DNA from: Flaccisagitta enflata | Lineage: Eukaryota > Chaetognatha > Sagittoidea > Aphragmophora | Direction: 5' to 3' | Length of the DNA: 64,000 nt | NCBI GenBank assembly: GCA_965153355.1 | Contig: OZ231126.1 | Span: 35,216,001-35,280,000 of the forward strand | Shown: positions 48,936 to 61,971 of the stretch, in pieces | Position numbering within the stretch: the first letter of the stretch is position 1 | Layout of the letters: each line of letters begins with the position of its first letter | Made by a program: the position numbers and the translations under genes | The notes under the pieces: generated by a model | The model's input: only the letters and a program-made list of their open reading frames with translations | Told to the model about the DNA's origin: nothing | Databases searched by the model: none

Positions 48936-49216
48936 TTTGTGTGTTTTTTGTGTGCCCATTTATCCAAAATTGATATATTGCGGCCTCGACTGATTGTTTA
49001 TATTTGGTATCGAGTCTGGTGTTAAGGTGTTTATTTTCTTTAGTCCCTTCCCCTCCTTTCGTTTTCATTCCCAGATTTCAAACCGGAATGTAAATCGGTG
49101 GTCTTTCATCGCGATCCTAACACTAACACTAGACCCTCCGCCCGGGTATTTTGTTTAAAGATTATTTGTTATTTCAAAGAAATCATCCTGTTTTTGTAAA
49201 GTGTTCGTTTTCCGTG

Positions 49217-49618
<402 letters not shown>

Positions 49619-49961
49619 CTTTTTTTTTCGCGTCTTCCATTGCCGGTTTAATTCCTAATTTTTCCCATCCCAAAGTTCCGATACGAACTTCAATCGTTTA
49701 ATTCTCTAATCGCGGTGAAATTTTTAGCTATTCGTTAATTGTAGATATTATTCTTATCACTTCATTCTAAAAATCGATGATGCCACCGTGAGAAACTCGC
49801 CCGTGAGAAATGAGAATGTATCTACTTCCTGGCATGGCCGGTCATCTTTGTTTATCGATACTCGTCTTTTCACCCATCATTTTCTTCCATCGGGGAGAAA
49901 ATTCTCATCCCTCGGATTATTCCATTCATTGATTTTTTGACCTGTCCGTCTTCCGTCGAAT

Positions 49962-50020
<59 letters not shown>
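49962..50020 (+). repeat. (CT)n microsatellite
   Basis: Perfect CT array in the 5' region of the 50.35 kb gene. The 49.62-50.28 kb stretch otherwise shows no gene. Confidence 0.95.
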
Positions 50021-50024
<4 letters not shown>

Positions 50025-50273
50025 TTTTCTTCTTCTCTTTGCATTTATCTCTCTCCCTTTTATCGACGGTATCATGAGATATAAAAGCTCTAACCAATTT
50101 CTTTCCTTCACATTTACAGGTTACAATTTAAGAAACCAAAATGCCAATTGACTACGATCTGGAAATTCTGCTTTTCCAATTTTTTCTATCTCTCTTCATC
50201 ATCGTCCACCAATTAATCATCTACAAATTGTTTCTAGAGGCTTTAGCATCTTTAACATGAGCTTCCTCAAATC

Positions 50274-50335
50274 GTGAAGATCGTGAAAAATCGTGAAAAT
50301 CGTGAAAATCGTGAAAATCGTGAAAATCGTGAAAA
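50274..50335 (+). repeat. 9-bp minisatellite (TCGTGAAAA)n
   Basis: About six units directly 5' of the ATG at 50350. Reading through them gives a KIV repeat, so the coding start should be taken at 50350. Confidence 0.85.
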
Positions 50336-50349
50336 AAAAACTTTGCATC

Positions 50350-53173
50350 ATGGAAGATTTTACGAAAGAAGTTATCACCATCTTGCAGGGTGGGGAATCT
50401 ATGTCTCAATGCAACATCAATGCGTCGACCATCCAAAACAATGTCGCGAGCGCAAGAGACATAGATTACCCGCCCGCCGCCATTGAGTTTTTATATAAAA
50501 ACATTCTCTCCGAAAAAATTATCAACACAACCATCAATACCATCAAAGAACGTTCAAAACATAACAATTTCCATCCTTTAGACGAGAATGAGAAACTTTA
50601 TCCGATTCATGCGGCCTGCCGTGCGATGAGAGAAACAGTCAACCAGAGTCTTACGCAGGCGGAGCAAAATATCAGATACACCTTTCGGCTTCCGGCTTTC
50701 AACGAGGGACCGAGCGATAACACCCCTCGCGCATCCGCTTATCCATCTGCATCGGCAGATGCGTTAATGGCAGATGCAAACGCGTCGACCTCTCTGACCG
50801 ACGGCGCGACTGCACCCGGGTTTTTATCTCCGCCTGGACCCTCGTTTGCCTCGGAATCGGCATTCTCGTCTCCGTTCGCGGCGGCACTTGCGTCGGCACC
50901 TGCGTCGGCACTTGCGTTGGCACCTGCGGCGGCACCTGCGTCGGCACCTGCGGCACCTGCGGCACCTGCGGCACCTGCGGCACCTGCGGCGCCACCTACG
51001 TTGGCTGTGGCATATGACGAGACTCACTCCTCAGGGACGGAAAGCGCCGATTCACTTCACATTGCTGAAGGTGAAGACGCTCTCCATATCGGCGAAAATG
51101 GCGACGGAGAAGATGGCGAAGATGGCAGCGAAGATGGTGATCTTGGCAGCATCACCAGCAGCTTTTTCATCCCACCGCAGTCGCAGCCGCAGCCGCAGCC
51201 GCAGCAGCAGCCGGCGTTCTTCGACCCTAGCCGAGGCCAACACGCTCCCTTGGTTTATTACGCCTCCCAAACGACGGCGACCGCGTCGCATAACAACGAT
51301 AGCGTCAAACCGACAACAGCCGACGCTGTTATCGGTGCAGAGTGCCATTGGCGCCATTCATGTTACAATCATCCTCTACATCAACAAAACATGCTGCGTG
51401 GTTTTGGGGGAAGAGAAAAACTTCAACCCCCATCAAACGATTGGTGCTCGGCGATCAAGGCCGACCAAAGACAACAAACCGCTTGCGTCGGCTATGTTGG
51501 CGATGAAGATACATCATGCGTCGTCGCCAACAATGGAACATTCAAGCGTAAGAACGCTGAAAATCATCAAACTTCGAACAAAAAAATCAAGATCAACGAA
51601 TACCCAAACCCTTCCTTGAATCCTTTTGTGCGTCTTGAACGCAACGAAGTCGGCGCTGAATGGGGCGCTGCAGGGGCAACTACGGCAAGGGCCGCTGGCG
51701 CCAACGTTGCCGCTGCGTACTGGCAAAACCATGATGGAAACCATGATTTCATCACCCCGGCCCTGGCCCCAACCTCGGCCCCGGCCCCGACCTCGGCCAC
51801 AGCACCTCGGCCCGTGGAGCCCGACCAATCTATCCAAGCTCCTCGCAAACCTCCGCAGCCGAAATTAAAAGAGATTCTGCCGGCGTTCGACCGTAAAACC
51901 CACATTGGGCTGAGGAGACAAAGCGCCAATTTCGACACAATGAAGCCTGTTGCACGATTCATCTACGAGGGACACTTAAAATACACCGATCCGGTGCAGC
52001 AAGTAATGTGTCTCAACGTGGTCCGTCGCCCTACGAAAAAATGTACTTCCTCAACCGGATGCTGGCCAATCCCCGGAATATGCCGCAATTACCTGAGGAA
52101 CGAATCGTTGGAGAACGAGGCGACAACGAGAGCCCAGGATCCGAACTTTAACCCTATCTCACTTTGCAAGGATCGTATCAATGGTCTTTGTACGGTCCTT
52201 GAGAATAGCTCCAACCCCGCCGGACACTTGGTGCGCTTCACACAACTTTTCCGAAGCTGCGTGGAGAGAATCCACGATTCCTTCAAGGATATGGGCGTCA
52301 AGAAAATAGGCGTCAAAATAGATTTGGACGCGAAAGAAGCAAATGCCGACGCGGAAGATATCCGCACAAACATGCGTCGATTGAAGGCATGGGTGGCAGA
52401 AGCCGAAGACCTCAGATGCACAAAAGGCCCACGCGTTTTTATCAAAAATCTCGAGTTCGAGCAACGCTTTAGGAACACCGTCGAAAAGGAGTTGGATCGA
52501 GAGTATAATTACCATCATTCGCTATTTCTAGCGTGTTCAGGCAGGCCCTCACTCTCGTGCATCGTGTGCGAGAAACCCATCGGCGATTCCCAATACAACA
52601 AAAAACATCTAACATACTGGTAAGGATATCTCTCCTTCTTATTCTTGTTCTTGTATCTTGTTTTTTTTGTTTTTGTTTTGTTTTTGTTTCTTTAGTTCAT
52701 ATATTTTGTTTTTGTTCTTGTTTCTTTTGTTTTTTTCGTTTTTGTTTCTTCAGTACATATTTTTGTTTTTGTTCTTGTTTTTTGTTCTTGTTTTTTGTTT
52801 CTTGTTTTTTTTGTTCTTATTCTTGTTTTTGTTTCTTAGTTCTTATTTTTTTTTTTTGTTTTTGTTCTTGCTCTTGTTTTTTTTGTTTTTTGTTCATTCA
52901 TTCATTCATTCATTCATTCGTTCATTCATTCATTCATTCCTTCATTTTTGTTTTTGTTTATTCATTCATTCGTTCATTCATTCATTCATTCATTCATTCT
53001 TTCATTCATTCTTTCATTTATTCATTCGATTATTCATTCATTCATTCCGTCATTCATTTTTATCTTTTATTTCTATTTTATTTCTGGGCCTTTTTACCCC
53101 CCCCCATCCCCCCCCAAAAAAAATCCAAATAGAATGTTTAAGCGTTGAAGCACACACGACTTTGGCACGCATG

Positions 53174-53249
<76 letters not shown>

Positions 53250-53257
53250 TTGGTGGA

Positions 53258-53298
<41 letters not shown>

Positions 53299-54157
53299 AG
53301 ACTGATGCGATGATGGAATGATGTGTTGATGGAATGATGATGAATGATGATGATGATGATGAATGATGTGTGATGATGATGTGATGATGATGTGATGTGT
53401 GATGATGTGTGATGATGAATGATGATGAATGATGAATGATGAATGAAGTGTTGATGGAATGATGGAATGATGAATGATGGAATGATGTGTTGATGGAATG
53501 ATGGAATGATGTGTTGATGAATGAATGATGGAATGATGTGTTGATGGAATGGTGGTAGATTGATGTGTTGATGGAATGAATGAACGAATGAATTCATTCA
53601 TTCATTCATTCATTCATTCATTCATTCATTCATTGAACTTTAGGTGATATTTTTGTGTGTTTTCCACTTTACAATTAAGGTGCCACGTCATGAAGACAAT
53701 CGCTCCGACGTCGCGATTTTGGGCGGAATTCGTACTGCCAACGTTCCTCAGCGAAGAGCAAATCCCCATGACGATGATGGCCGTTGAAAAGGACATCGAA
53801 GTCGTTTTGGCTCAACTCGTGAATCTACCGATGGTCCGCTTCCGGGATATCATCATCAAAGCGAAAGAAGCCGACGAGAACGGTACGGCGACCATCGCCT
53901 TCAATCGCGTCTTGGAAGACTTTGAGAGTTACAAGCAAACCGCAGACACCGCAGGCGCCAATCCGGTCTACATGCCGCCAACAGCGCCAACAGCGCCAAC
54001 AGCGCCAACGGCGCCAAGGATGGACAATTTCTGTCTGTTTACGGTAACATCGGCGTCGACGAGCAGCTGCATCGGCAGCCCACTGCCACAACTGTTGTGT
54101 ACATTGTGTACTGTTGTCTCCGGGGCACTGGAAACCCCCCAGGGACTAACAGACTGA
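50350..54157 (+). CDS. Ala/Pro-rich protein with Cys/His motif, two exons, rightward
   Basis: ATG at 50350. Exon 1, 50350-52619 (donor GTAAGG), joins in phase 2 to exon 2 from 53680 (acceptor ATTAAG); stop at 54157 if not spliced further (a GTAACA donor occurs near 54042). N-terminal 110 residues are ordered and helical (FLYKNILSEKIINTTI). Then come Ala/Pro-rich, acidic, Gln/Pro-rich and Asn/Ala segments. The C-terminal 250 residues are ordered again, with CIVCEKPIGDSQYNKKHL just before the splice site and a Cys-His pair just after it, a possible zinc site created across the junction. Exon 1 is clearly more GC-rich than its surroundings. No family recognised. It faces the capsid cluster (divergent) and the ATPase gene (convergent). 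Confidence 0.6.
52886..53632 (+). repeat. Compound microsatellites filling an intron: (ATTC)n, (GAT)n, (GAATGAT)n, (CATT)n
   Basis: (ATTC)n about 52890-53060, (GAT)n 53172-53246 and 53258-53300, degenerate gaatgat/gtgttgatg units to 53590, then (CATT)n to 53632. All lie inside the 52620-53679 intron. The His/Ile/Ser frames across this region are repeat translations. Confidence 0.95.
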
Positions 54158-54243
54158 CAGTGGCAACATTGCCTTGTGCTTCTCTTCCCTTCTCGTCGCC
54201 AACAACACCGTCAACATTAAATCGCCTCGTCGAGGACGTCGGT

Positions 54244-54244
<1 letters not shown>

Positions 54245-54296
<52 letters not shown>
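54245..54296 (+). repeat. (CT)n microsatellite
   Basis: CT array shortly after the stop of the 50.35 kb gene. Confidence 0.95.
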
Positions 54297-54298
<2 letters not shown>

Positions 54299-54299
54299 T

Positions 54300-55744
54300 T
54301 TTCTCCCTTTCTCTTTCTCCTTTCTTTTTGCATGAATCGCCTCTTCGCCAGCAGATATTTGCCCAGTTTTTTTTTTGTCTAGATAATTTTGACTTTGTCG
54401 CCTCTGTCTGTATGTTTTGTCGGTTTTGTTAGCCCACAATTGCCTATACTTTGCCTAAACATTGCCTATAATTTGCCGCTTATACTTTGCCCATATTTTG
54501 TTTTGTTTATGTTTTGCATGATTTTTGATATATTTGTACAGAGGAATATTCTATGCGTTGTTTTGCCTATATTTTGCCTTTAATTTGCCTGTAATTTGCC
54601 TGTAATTTGCCTGTAATTTGCCTGTTTTTGTTTGTACATAGAAGAGTTTTACGCGTTGTTTTTTCTGTTTTGTGTTTTCTTTTTTGTCCCCCTTTTTTAT
54701 TTCCTTTTATTTTTCTCTCCTATTTTATTAGATTGTATACAGTTATTGTTTTCTGTTTATGTTTTTTCTGTGTTTGTGCCTAAATTCTGCCCTATTTCTC
54801 GCACCCCTCCCCTTCCCACCCACCCCCCCCCCTCCTTCCTACTCTACCTCATGCTTGTGTTATTGCGTTATTGATCCGTTGTTTACCCAAATAATCTTTC
54901 CCCCTCTCCCCCTTTTCCCCCATCACTCTCTTTCCTCCCCCCCCCCCCCCACCCGTCACCTTTTTTTATCGTTTTGACTATTTTTTTTTTCTTTTTCGCC
55001 CCTAATCACTTTACTCTGTGTGCTACTATAGTTCCCGTTTCCCCCTCCCATCCCCACATTCCCTTTGTTTTTTCAATAGAAGCACACTTTTTTTTTTTTT
55101 TTTTTTTTTAAATAAGTCGGTTTAAATCATTTAAAAAAATTTCTGTTGAAAAACTTTTTTGAAAACTTTTCGTTGAAAATTTTTTTTGGTAATTACTCTT
55201 ACAACTTTTAAAACTACGTCTGTAAATGATGAGCAATAGAATGTCGCGAGTTTTGGTTTGTTTCAAAACATGGATTTCTTCATTACACCAAAAAAAAAAG
55301 GGGAAAAAAAACTACTAATTAGGCTATCATAAACTACCCTAGCCGTACATTTGAGCTACTTCAGCTATTTAGCGAATTTCATGATTTTCGTGATTTCATG
55401 CAAAAGCTTCATGCATAACAGATGTTAAGCGTCAATAACGAACCATACAGACAGATCTCTTATAGCCGCTGTACTACAGAATACTTAACGCTGTAAACGG
55501 CATCTTGCAGGGGAAAATTCTGGGCGCTATACGCCAAACGGCGATTTGAGGGTCTGTCGTTGCGAAACAAATTACAGCTGACTTCGAATGGGTAGATCGC
55601 TTCTGTAAATAAGCGGAAATATGTTTCGCTAGAATATGTCTGAATGTCTTGATTTACATTTTGAATAACTTAGTCTTCATTTAAACTTCTGGTTACACAC
55701 CTGGGTGGACATCGTTGTCCATTGTTCTATTGTGGTCCAATTCA
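54300..55744. other. No gene recognised; T-rich, small tandem repeat
   Basis: An 11-bp unit (tgtaatttgcc) repeats about four times at 54580-54625 among many ttgccta-like words from 54430. C runs near 54830 and 54935 and a T run near 55090 follow. It separates two convergent genes, so 3' ends are expected here. Confidence 0.5.
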
Positions 55745-58259
55745 TCATTCTCCATTGTTCTCATTGGCGAATAAGCGATGTGTGAGAAAGGACAGGGGTT
55801 TTAACCGTTTGGACGAGTCCTCTGCGTCCGTAATATATCTGTTTGTTTCCCTGAAATTTATGAAGTTTGTTCCTTTTGTTAGAGACGGAAATGTCAATGT
55901 CACCGCGCCGTGGCCGTCAGCCTCCAAAAGTCTTCTCGCGCTCAGCGCTTCTTTCTCCCGCTGATCGACGGACGCCTGCAACGTCGATTTGATGGCGCTG
56001 AAGCTTTCACCGGTCGCATAGTTGAGTATCAAATTTTTTTGCTCCCTTAAGCGGAGAGTGATTTTATGTTTATTAGGATAGCGCGTGAAATGATGGGCGG
56101 ATGGATGAATGTATGGATGGATGAATGTATGGATGGATGAATGTATGGATGGATGGATGGATGGATTAATGGATGGATGAATAGATATTTGGATGGATGA
56201 ATAGGCCATGAGGCCCGGAATTTACCTATACAGAGTAAACAATGGCAAAGTATGGAGAATTAGGGCAGGCTAAGGCCGTTTGTACATGTACCTGTCATGA
56301 GTGGAAAGAAAGAGTGTATAGCTTTTGATGCTATTCTTGATTAAACGTGTCAATTGCGCGACCGAAGAATTGTTTGTGGCTCCAATGCTTTGAGAGTGGC
56401 CTGTTTTTTAAAAAAATTAAGAGGGGAAGAAAAAAAAACTGATAATTTCCTCTTTTCTTCCTTTTAGGTGGATGCCAGGCCGATCCGGTTGATTCCCGTC
56501 GGCTGATTTGTCGGTTGATTTGCCGGCCGATTACCGGCCGATTTCCGGCTGATCACAACGGCAGGATTAACAATGGGTTTCATATATTCACGTGATTTCT
56601 TACCTAAAGCAATCACGTGGATTTGAAGATGGTTGGAAAGGGAGCTAAAAATGTTGGATAACGTCTTGTAGGTTGCAGTGACGTCACGGCGAAATGTCGC
56701 GTTTATATCCTCATGGTAGTCTTGATTTCCCGTTGAGTTAGAACTGTTGACCAACATGTAATCGTCCACTAGTAAAATAGAGAGTGGTGGGAATATAATA
56801 TTATCCTGTCTTTGAGTGTTTGCGTTTGGTTTGTTGCTGTCTTTTTGCCTTTCACGTTCGCGTTCATAATTGATTCTTTTTTTTACAGCATCCCTGATGA
56901 GATTTGCGTGTTCGTCGGATTTAATCTTTTGCCTTTCTTCGTTATCTTCCTCTCTGACAGGCGCGGTGTTACGTTTCTCGTCCTTATCCGTCGTACGCTT
57001 ATTTATAGCGCCAGGGGCGCCCTTCTCCTCTCCTTCACGCTCCTCTTCCCCCGTCACCCTCCTCCCTTCATCGTCATCATCATCATCATCGTTCGATCTC
57101 GCCTTCCTCCGCTCTTCCTCTTCATCATCCTCAATCTCCTCCTCCTCCTCCTCCTGCTCATCGCCTTCCTTCTCGAGTTTCCTTCGTTTCTGCCTCCTGG
57201 AACGACGCAATTTATCAGCGGAGGTCGTTGGTCCCTCACCTTCCTCATCATCATCCTCCACCTCTTTGTCTTGGAGCTTACTGCGCATGAAACGTGTCTG
57301 TACACGTCCACCCTTTTTGTCGAGAAGGTGAGAAGGCCGATTGTCGTTGTTTTTTGTCATTTCTGTTGTCGTTGTTGTTGTTGTCGTGTTTGTTTCCGGC
57401 GCAAATTTAGAGTCCGAAAGCAGGAAACTTTTGTATTTCATCGGTTTGTCTTGCAATGTCATGTAATTACTCCAGCGTTTTATCCGTTGTCTTGGTATGT
57501 TATTGCGTAACCGTCGTTGTTCGTTGTTACTATTGGTGGTTTTGCTCCCCAGCCCGTCCATAATAACATCATCGTCTTTATGTTTTGGCTCACGACGAAC
57601 CTTAATTACTTGCTTTATAAAAGCTTTGCAATAATCATCGTCATTGGTGTTATCCTCTGAGTCATCTGCGTTTGTCATGGCGCAATATTTTTTGCCGGAT
57701 TTGAATGGGCGTTTTCGATGTTGTTTTTGGTTCCCTTTCTCCCTATGTTTAGTTTCATCCCCTCCCTTATTATCGTCTTCCACCTCTTCGTCATTAGCCT
57801 CCTCCTCTTCCTCGTTCTCTTCCCCCTCTAATGAATTCTCATGGTTGTTGTTGTTGTTGTTGTTGTTGTTGCTGTTGTGTAATCTTTTCGATTTTGTAAG
57901 GGCAAGTGATTGTAAGAATTGAGAATTCAAAAGTCCCCTGTAACGAGGAGAAAAAAAAAGGGGGGGGGGGTTGTTTCAGTTAGAGCACTGGGCGGCCAAA
58001 AATAATATTGATCATAACAATAGATAATTTTTATTGATTCTTTTTTCTCTCAAAATGCTCAAAAGGCGACTCTTACCCTTCGTAGATATAGGCCGGTACG
58101 CCCCAGAATTTGGCGTTTTTGTGAATTTCACTTCTTACACGGTCTGATATAGTCGTATGGCTTAAGTAGATTAAGGCTGTTGGTGGCAACGTACTAAATA
58201 AGGGCATAAAATAACGTAAAAGCGTTGATACGCAATACGTTGTCTTTCCCGCTGAAGAT
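55745..58259 (-). CDS. P-loop ATPase (probable FtsK/HerA-type packaging ATPase) with long low-complexity insert; 5' end unresolved
   Basis: Exons 58259-58077, 57937-56604, 56400-56292 and 56045-55745 join in phases 2, 1, 2 with good sites (donors GTAAGA, GTAAGA, GTACAT). The first visible exon starts with a Walker A core (SSAGKTTYC), whose first residues must come from an upstream exon not found. Walker B is SILLVDDYM. A following strand, HLQIHVIAL, precedes the next splice site, and SIKSYTLFLSTHD is in the next exon, in the order seen in Polinton/adenovirus-type packaging ATPases. Between Walker A and B lies an insert of about 360 residues: an Asn run, Glu/Asp runs and Lys/Arg-rich stretches. 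The last two exons lie in the single-copy loop, so this copy spans the inverted-repeat boundary. Another P-loop ATPase class cannot be excluded. Confidence 0.65.
56094..56205 (-). repeat. (ATCC)n tract in the last ATPase intron
   Basis: ggatggatgaat-type tetranucleotide units lie within the 56046-56291 intron. A frame that reads them as a His/Pro/Ser/Ile tail is an artefact. Confidence 0.85.
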
Positions 58260-58333
58260 CTAAAGAGTGAGACAAAGATAGAAAGAGAGAAAGGAAGAGA
58301 AAAAGAAAGGAAGAGAGAAAGAGAGAAAGAAAG

Positions 58334-58336
<3 letters not shown>

Positions 58337-58400
<64 letters not shown>
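58337..58400 (+). repeat. (GA)n microsatellite upstream of the Walker A exon
   Basis: GA array that replaces the shorter GAAA-type tract of the left arm at 33295-33395. Confidence 0.9.
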
Positions 58401-60589
58401 AAAAGAATGTTGTTAATGGTGTATTGCTAAAATAATAGCTTCTTAAGTTTATTGGGGGGGGGGGGGAGAGGGTTAGCAAGGCAAGGAATGTTGTTGCTTT
58501 AGCTTGACGCAGGAATTTCACATTCCAGATGTCAAATGATAATACCATACGATAAAAGCTACATAAACAAAATAAGATAATGCCAGGTGCGTTTTGAGTG
58601 GAAATGCCAGGTGCGTTTGGAGTGAAAAAAAAAACACACATACAAAATGTTGTTTTGCCCTTTAAAAATTCTTTTAAAAAGAGAGAGACAGAGAGAGACA
58701 CAGAGAGAGACACATAGAGACAAAGAGAGACAGAGAGACAAAGAGAGACAGAGAGAGACAGAGAGAGACAAAGAGAGACAGAGAGACAAAGAGAGACAAA
58801 GAAAGACAGAGAAACAGAGAGACAGACAGAGAGACAGAGAGAGAGACAGAGAATGAGAAAAAAAAGAAACAGATTTAAAACAAAACAAAACAAAAAAGCC
58901 ATATTTGATTAGTTTAAATGAATACGCGCTTTGTTTGATTCTAAATTTTGGCGTGATTGAATAATTTGTCCTTGTCCCTGTCTAACAACAACCTCTGGCA
59001 GAATGGAACGGAGCGGAGCGGAAGCGGGACAACAAGGTGCGGAATGGAGGTCACACGGAGGACAAACTCGTGTTCGTGACGACCCGCTCGTGACAACAAC
59101 TCGGTGCTCATGATGAGCGGCGCCTCACAACAGATCATCCCTCGATCATCCCTCGATCATCATCATCTCCTCCGTGTCTACGAAAATATATATATATACG
59201 GAGGAATCATTGTCGAGGAATCTTTGGACGACGACGACGATGACGACGACGACGACGACGAGAGCGGAAAACGGCTACAGTGGCGACCTCAAAAGAACGA
59301 GTTCGTGGCGAAATACAGCGGGATTTTTAGCGGCAAATCGATCGATCGATTGAGAAGGCGGCGACGACGACGACGACGACGAATACGACGATGAAGATGC
59401 GAGACGACGACGGAGCGTTACGCTGCTATCAATATCGATCGCGGAAGAAGACACAAAGCGGATATATTCTTAATAAAGAAACATACAGGTGATAATCCGA
59501 TGATTTTACACGGCGATGATAGCAATCTGGCGTGTAATTGCTTTCGATGTGTGTATATGTTGTATGGTGTATGTATGTACGTATGTACTTGGTCTAGTAC
59601 CACGGTTCTTTTTTTTCTTTCTTACACATATATGGTATCGAAGGGGAAATCAAGACTACCATAAATATAATTTTGATTTTCATTAATGAAATAATAAGTA
59701 TAAAGATTACCAGCGGCCTTCGGCCGCTGGTAATTTAAAAAAAAAAAAAAAGCCAAACCCGGGGGGGGGGGAACCCCCCCCCTTTATTCCCCTCCCCCCC
59801 CTTTTCCCTTTTCCCCCCACCCCCTCCTTCCCCCTCCCCCTCCCTTCCCTCCCCCTTTCCCCTTTTTTCCTTCCCCTTTGGTGGTGGTGGTGGTGGAGGT
59901 GGTGTTGGTGTTGGTGGTGTTGGTGGTGGTGGTGGTGGGAGGGAGGGGAGGTAGGTGTTTGGGGGAGAGAGAGAGAGAGAGAGAGAGAGTTGAGAGAGAG
60001 TTGAGGAGTTGAAGAAGTTGAGAATAATCGAGGAATTTGGGAGTCGAGAGGAGCTGAGGAATAAGTCAACCAAAGAAATACAGAGATAATGGAGAAATGG
60101 AGAAAAAAACCGACGAAAGGCGAATTGGAAACGGATATGCGTTTTATAAAAACCCGGACATTGGAGATTCAAATGGAGTCCTCGAATTGAAATAACAAAG
60201 AAAACGGTGGAAGGAATGTTATTGAAGGTGATAAAATATTGTCTTAATCTGTTTTATTTAGGGGTATCTGGTTTTTGTTATTTCTTTGATTCCAAATTTT
60301 TTCCTTATTTAGATTAGGCTTCGGTTTTTTTGTTTTTTTTGTTTTTTGTGTAAAATATATATATATAGGGGCTTTGTCATTTTTTCTTTGTATTAGGGGG
60401 GTTTTTAGGAAAACAAAACTGGCCTTTCTTTTCCCCCCCCCCCTTTCCTCTTTAGATTCGTCTCGGGTATATAAGGAAGGGGTAGTTGTACTTTTTTGCA
60501 CATTGATTTTTCATTCCGTTCATGCGGATCACGTCTTTTTTTTCTCTTTGCCATTCTCTCTCTTTGTCTCACTTTCTCTTTCCCTCTCT
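58401..60589. other. Right-arm stretch without a confident gene
   Basis: Counterpart of 31054-33290. Holds an (AGAGAC)n-type tract at 58680-58860, (GAC)n runs at 59225-59260 and 59358-59385, C and G runs at 59755-59850, and a GGT-rich tract at 59880-59945. Upstream ATPase exons may lie here but none could be fixed. Confidence 0.45.
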
Positions 60590-60811
<222 letters not shown>

Positions 60812-61079
60812 AAAATGGGATTCGATTCTATGTATGTATGTATGTATGCTATTTATTTATATAACATTGATCATCCCCTCCCTTGTTCTCCCTCGTCTCG
60901 GATCACGGGGTCGTAAATCTGGGGGTCGTAAATCTGTCTTACCCTCTTTGTTTTTTTTTCTTTTTCAAATTGATGATTATTTGGGCTCGCGCCGTTAAAA
61001 TAATTGCTTTGAATCTCGGTACAACGATTTGTGAAGTCGATTAATGATTATTTTTCTTGGTGTCCGTTTCATTCTCTGT

Positions 61080-61144
61080 TTTCTCTCTCTCTTTCTTTCT
61101 CTCAGTCTTTCTTTGTCTTTCTTTCTTTCTTTCTTTCTGTCTTT

Positions 61145-61175
<31 letters not shown>

Positions 61176-61225
61176 CTGTTTCATTCTCTGTTTTCTCTCT
61201 CTTTCTTTCACTCATTCCTTCTTTT

Positions 61226-61259
<34 letters not shown>

Positions 61260-61560
61260 TTTCTTTCTTTCTTTATTTCTTTTCTTTCTATTTCTTTCTT
61301 TCTTTCTGTTTCTTTCTTTCTTTCTGTTTCTTTCTTTCTTTCTGTTTCTTTCTTTCTTTCTTTTTTTTCTTTCTTTCTATTTCTTTCTTTCTATTTGTTT
61401 CTTTTCTTTCTCTCTTTCTCTCTGTTTCTTTCTTTCTTTCTGTTTCTTTCTTTCTGTTTCTTTCTTTTCTTTCTCTCTTTCTCTCTCCTTCTTTCTGTTT
61501 CTTTCTTTCTTTCTCTCTTTCTCTGTCTAATTTTCTTTCTTTCTTTCCTCTTTCTCTGTT
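61080..61560 (+). repeat. Polypyrimidine (TTTC)n-rich tract
   Basis: About 480 bp of nearly pure pyrimidine; counterpart of 30130-30612. Confidence 0.95.
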
Positions 61561-61760
61561 ATTTCTATTTGTCTTTCGACGCCGGTATGTCTGATTTTGA
61601 AAAAAAAAAAGTTGTAAAAAGAAAATTCTTTTTCTCTTTCTTTTTTTTCCCCTTTACCTAATTTGGCGTATTCTCTTTTAATTCGATGATGGGCGATTTT
61701 TATTTCCCGAAAATAATTTTACTATCGTCGTGTTAACATTGTTCTCCAATTCTCCTTAAT

Positions 61761-61930
<170 letters not shown>

Positions 61931-61971
61931 CTACTTCTCTTTCTACTTCTCTTTCTCTCTACCTCAACATC

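Noticed and set aside
50293-50349. Upstream extension of the 50.35 kb gene (KIV repeats)
   Set aside because: It is a 9-bp minisatellite with no ATG; the first ATG in frame is at 50350.
53050-53601. His/Ile/Ser-rich leftward frames
   Set aside because: They translate (GAT)n/(GAATGAT)n repeats inside an intron of the rightward gene.
55745-56209. Start of a separate small protein at 56209 with a His/Pro/Ser/Ile N-terminus
   Set aside because: That N-terminus is an intronic (ATCC)n repeat; the frame after 56045 fits as the last ATPase exon by phase.
59104-59394. Acidic/Arg-rich frame with FSGKS, as a possible Walker A exon (mirror at 32319-32609)
   Set aside because: The spacing does not fit GxxxxGK[ST], it lies on the strand opposite to the ATPase gene, and the frame is built from GAC/CGA repeats.
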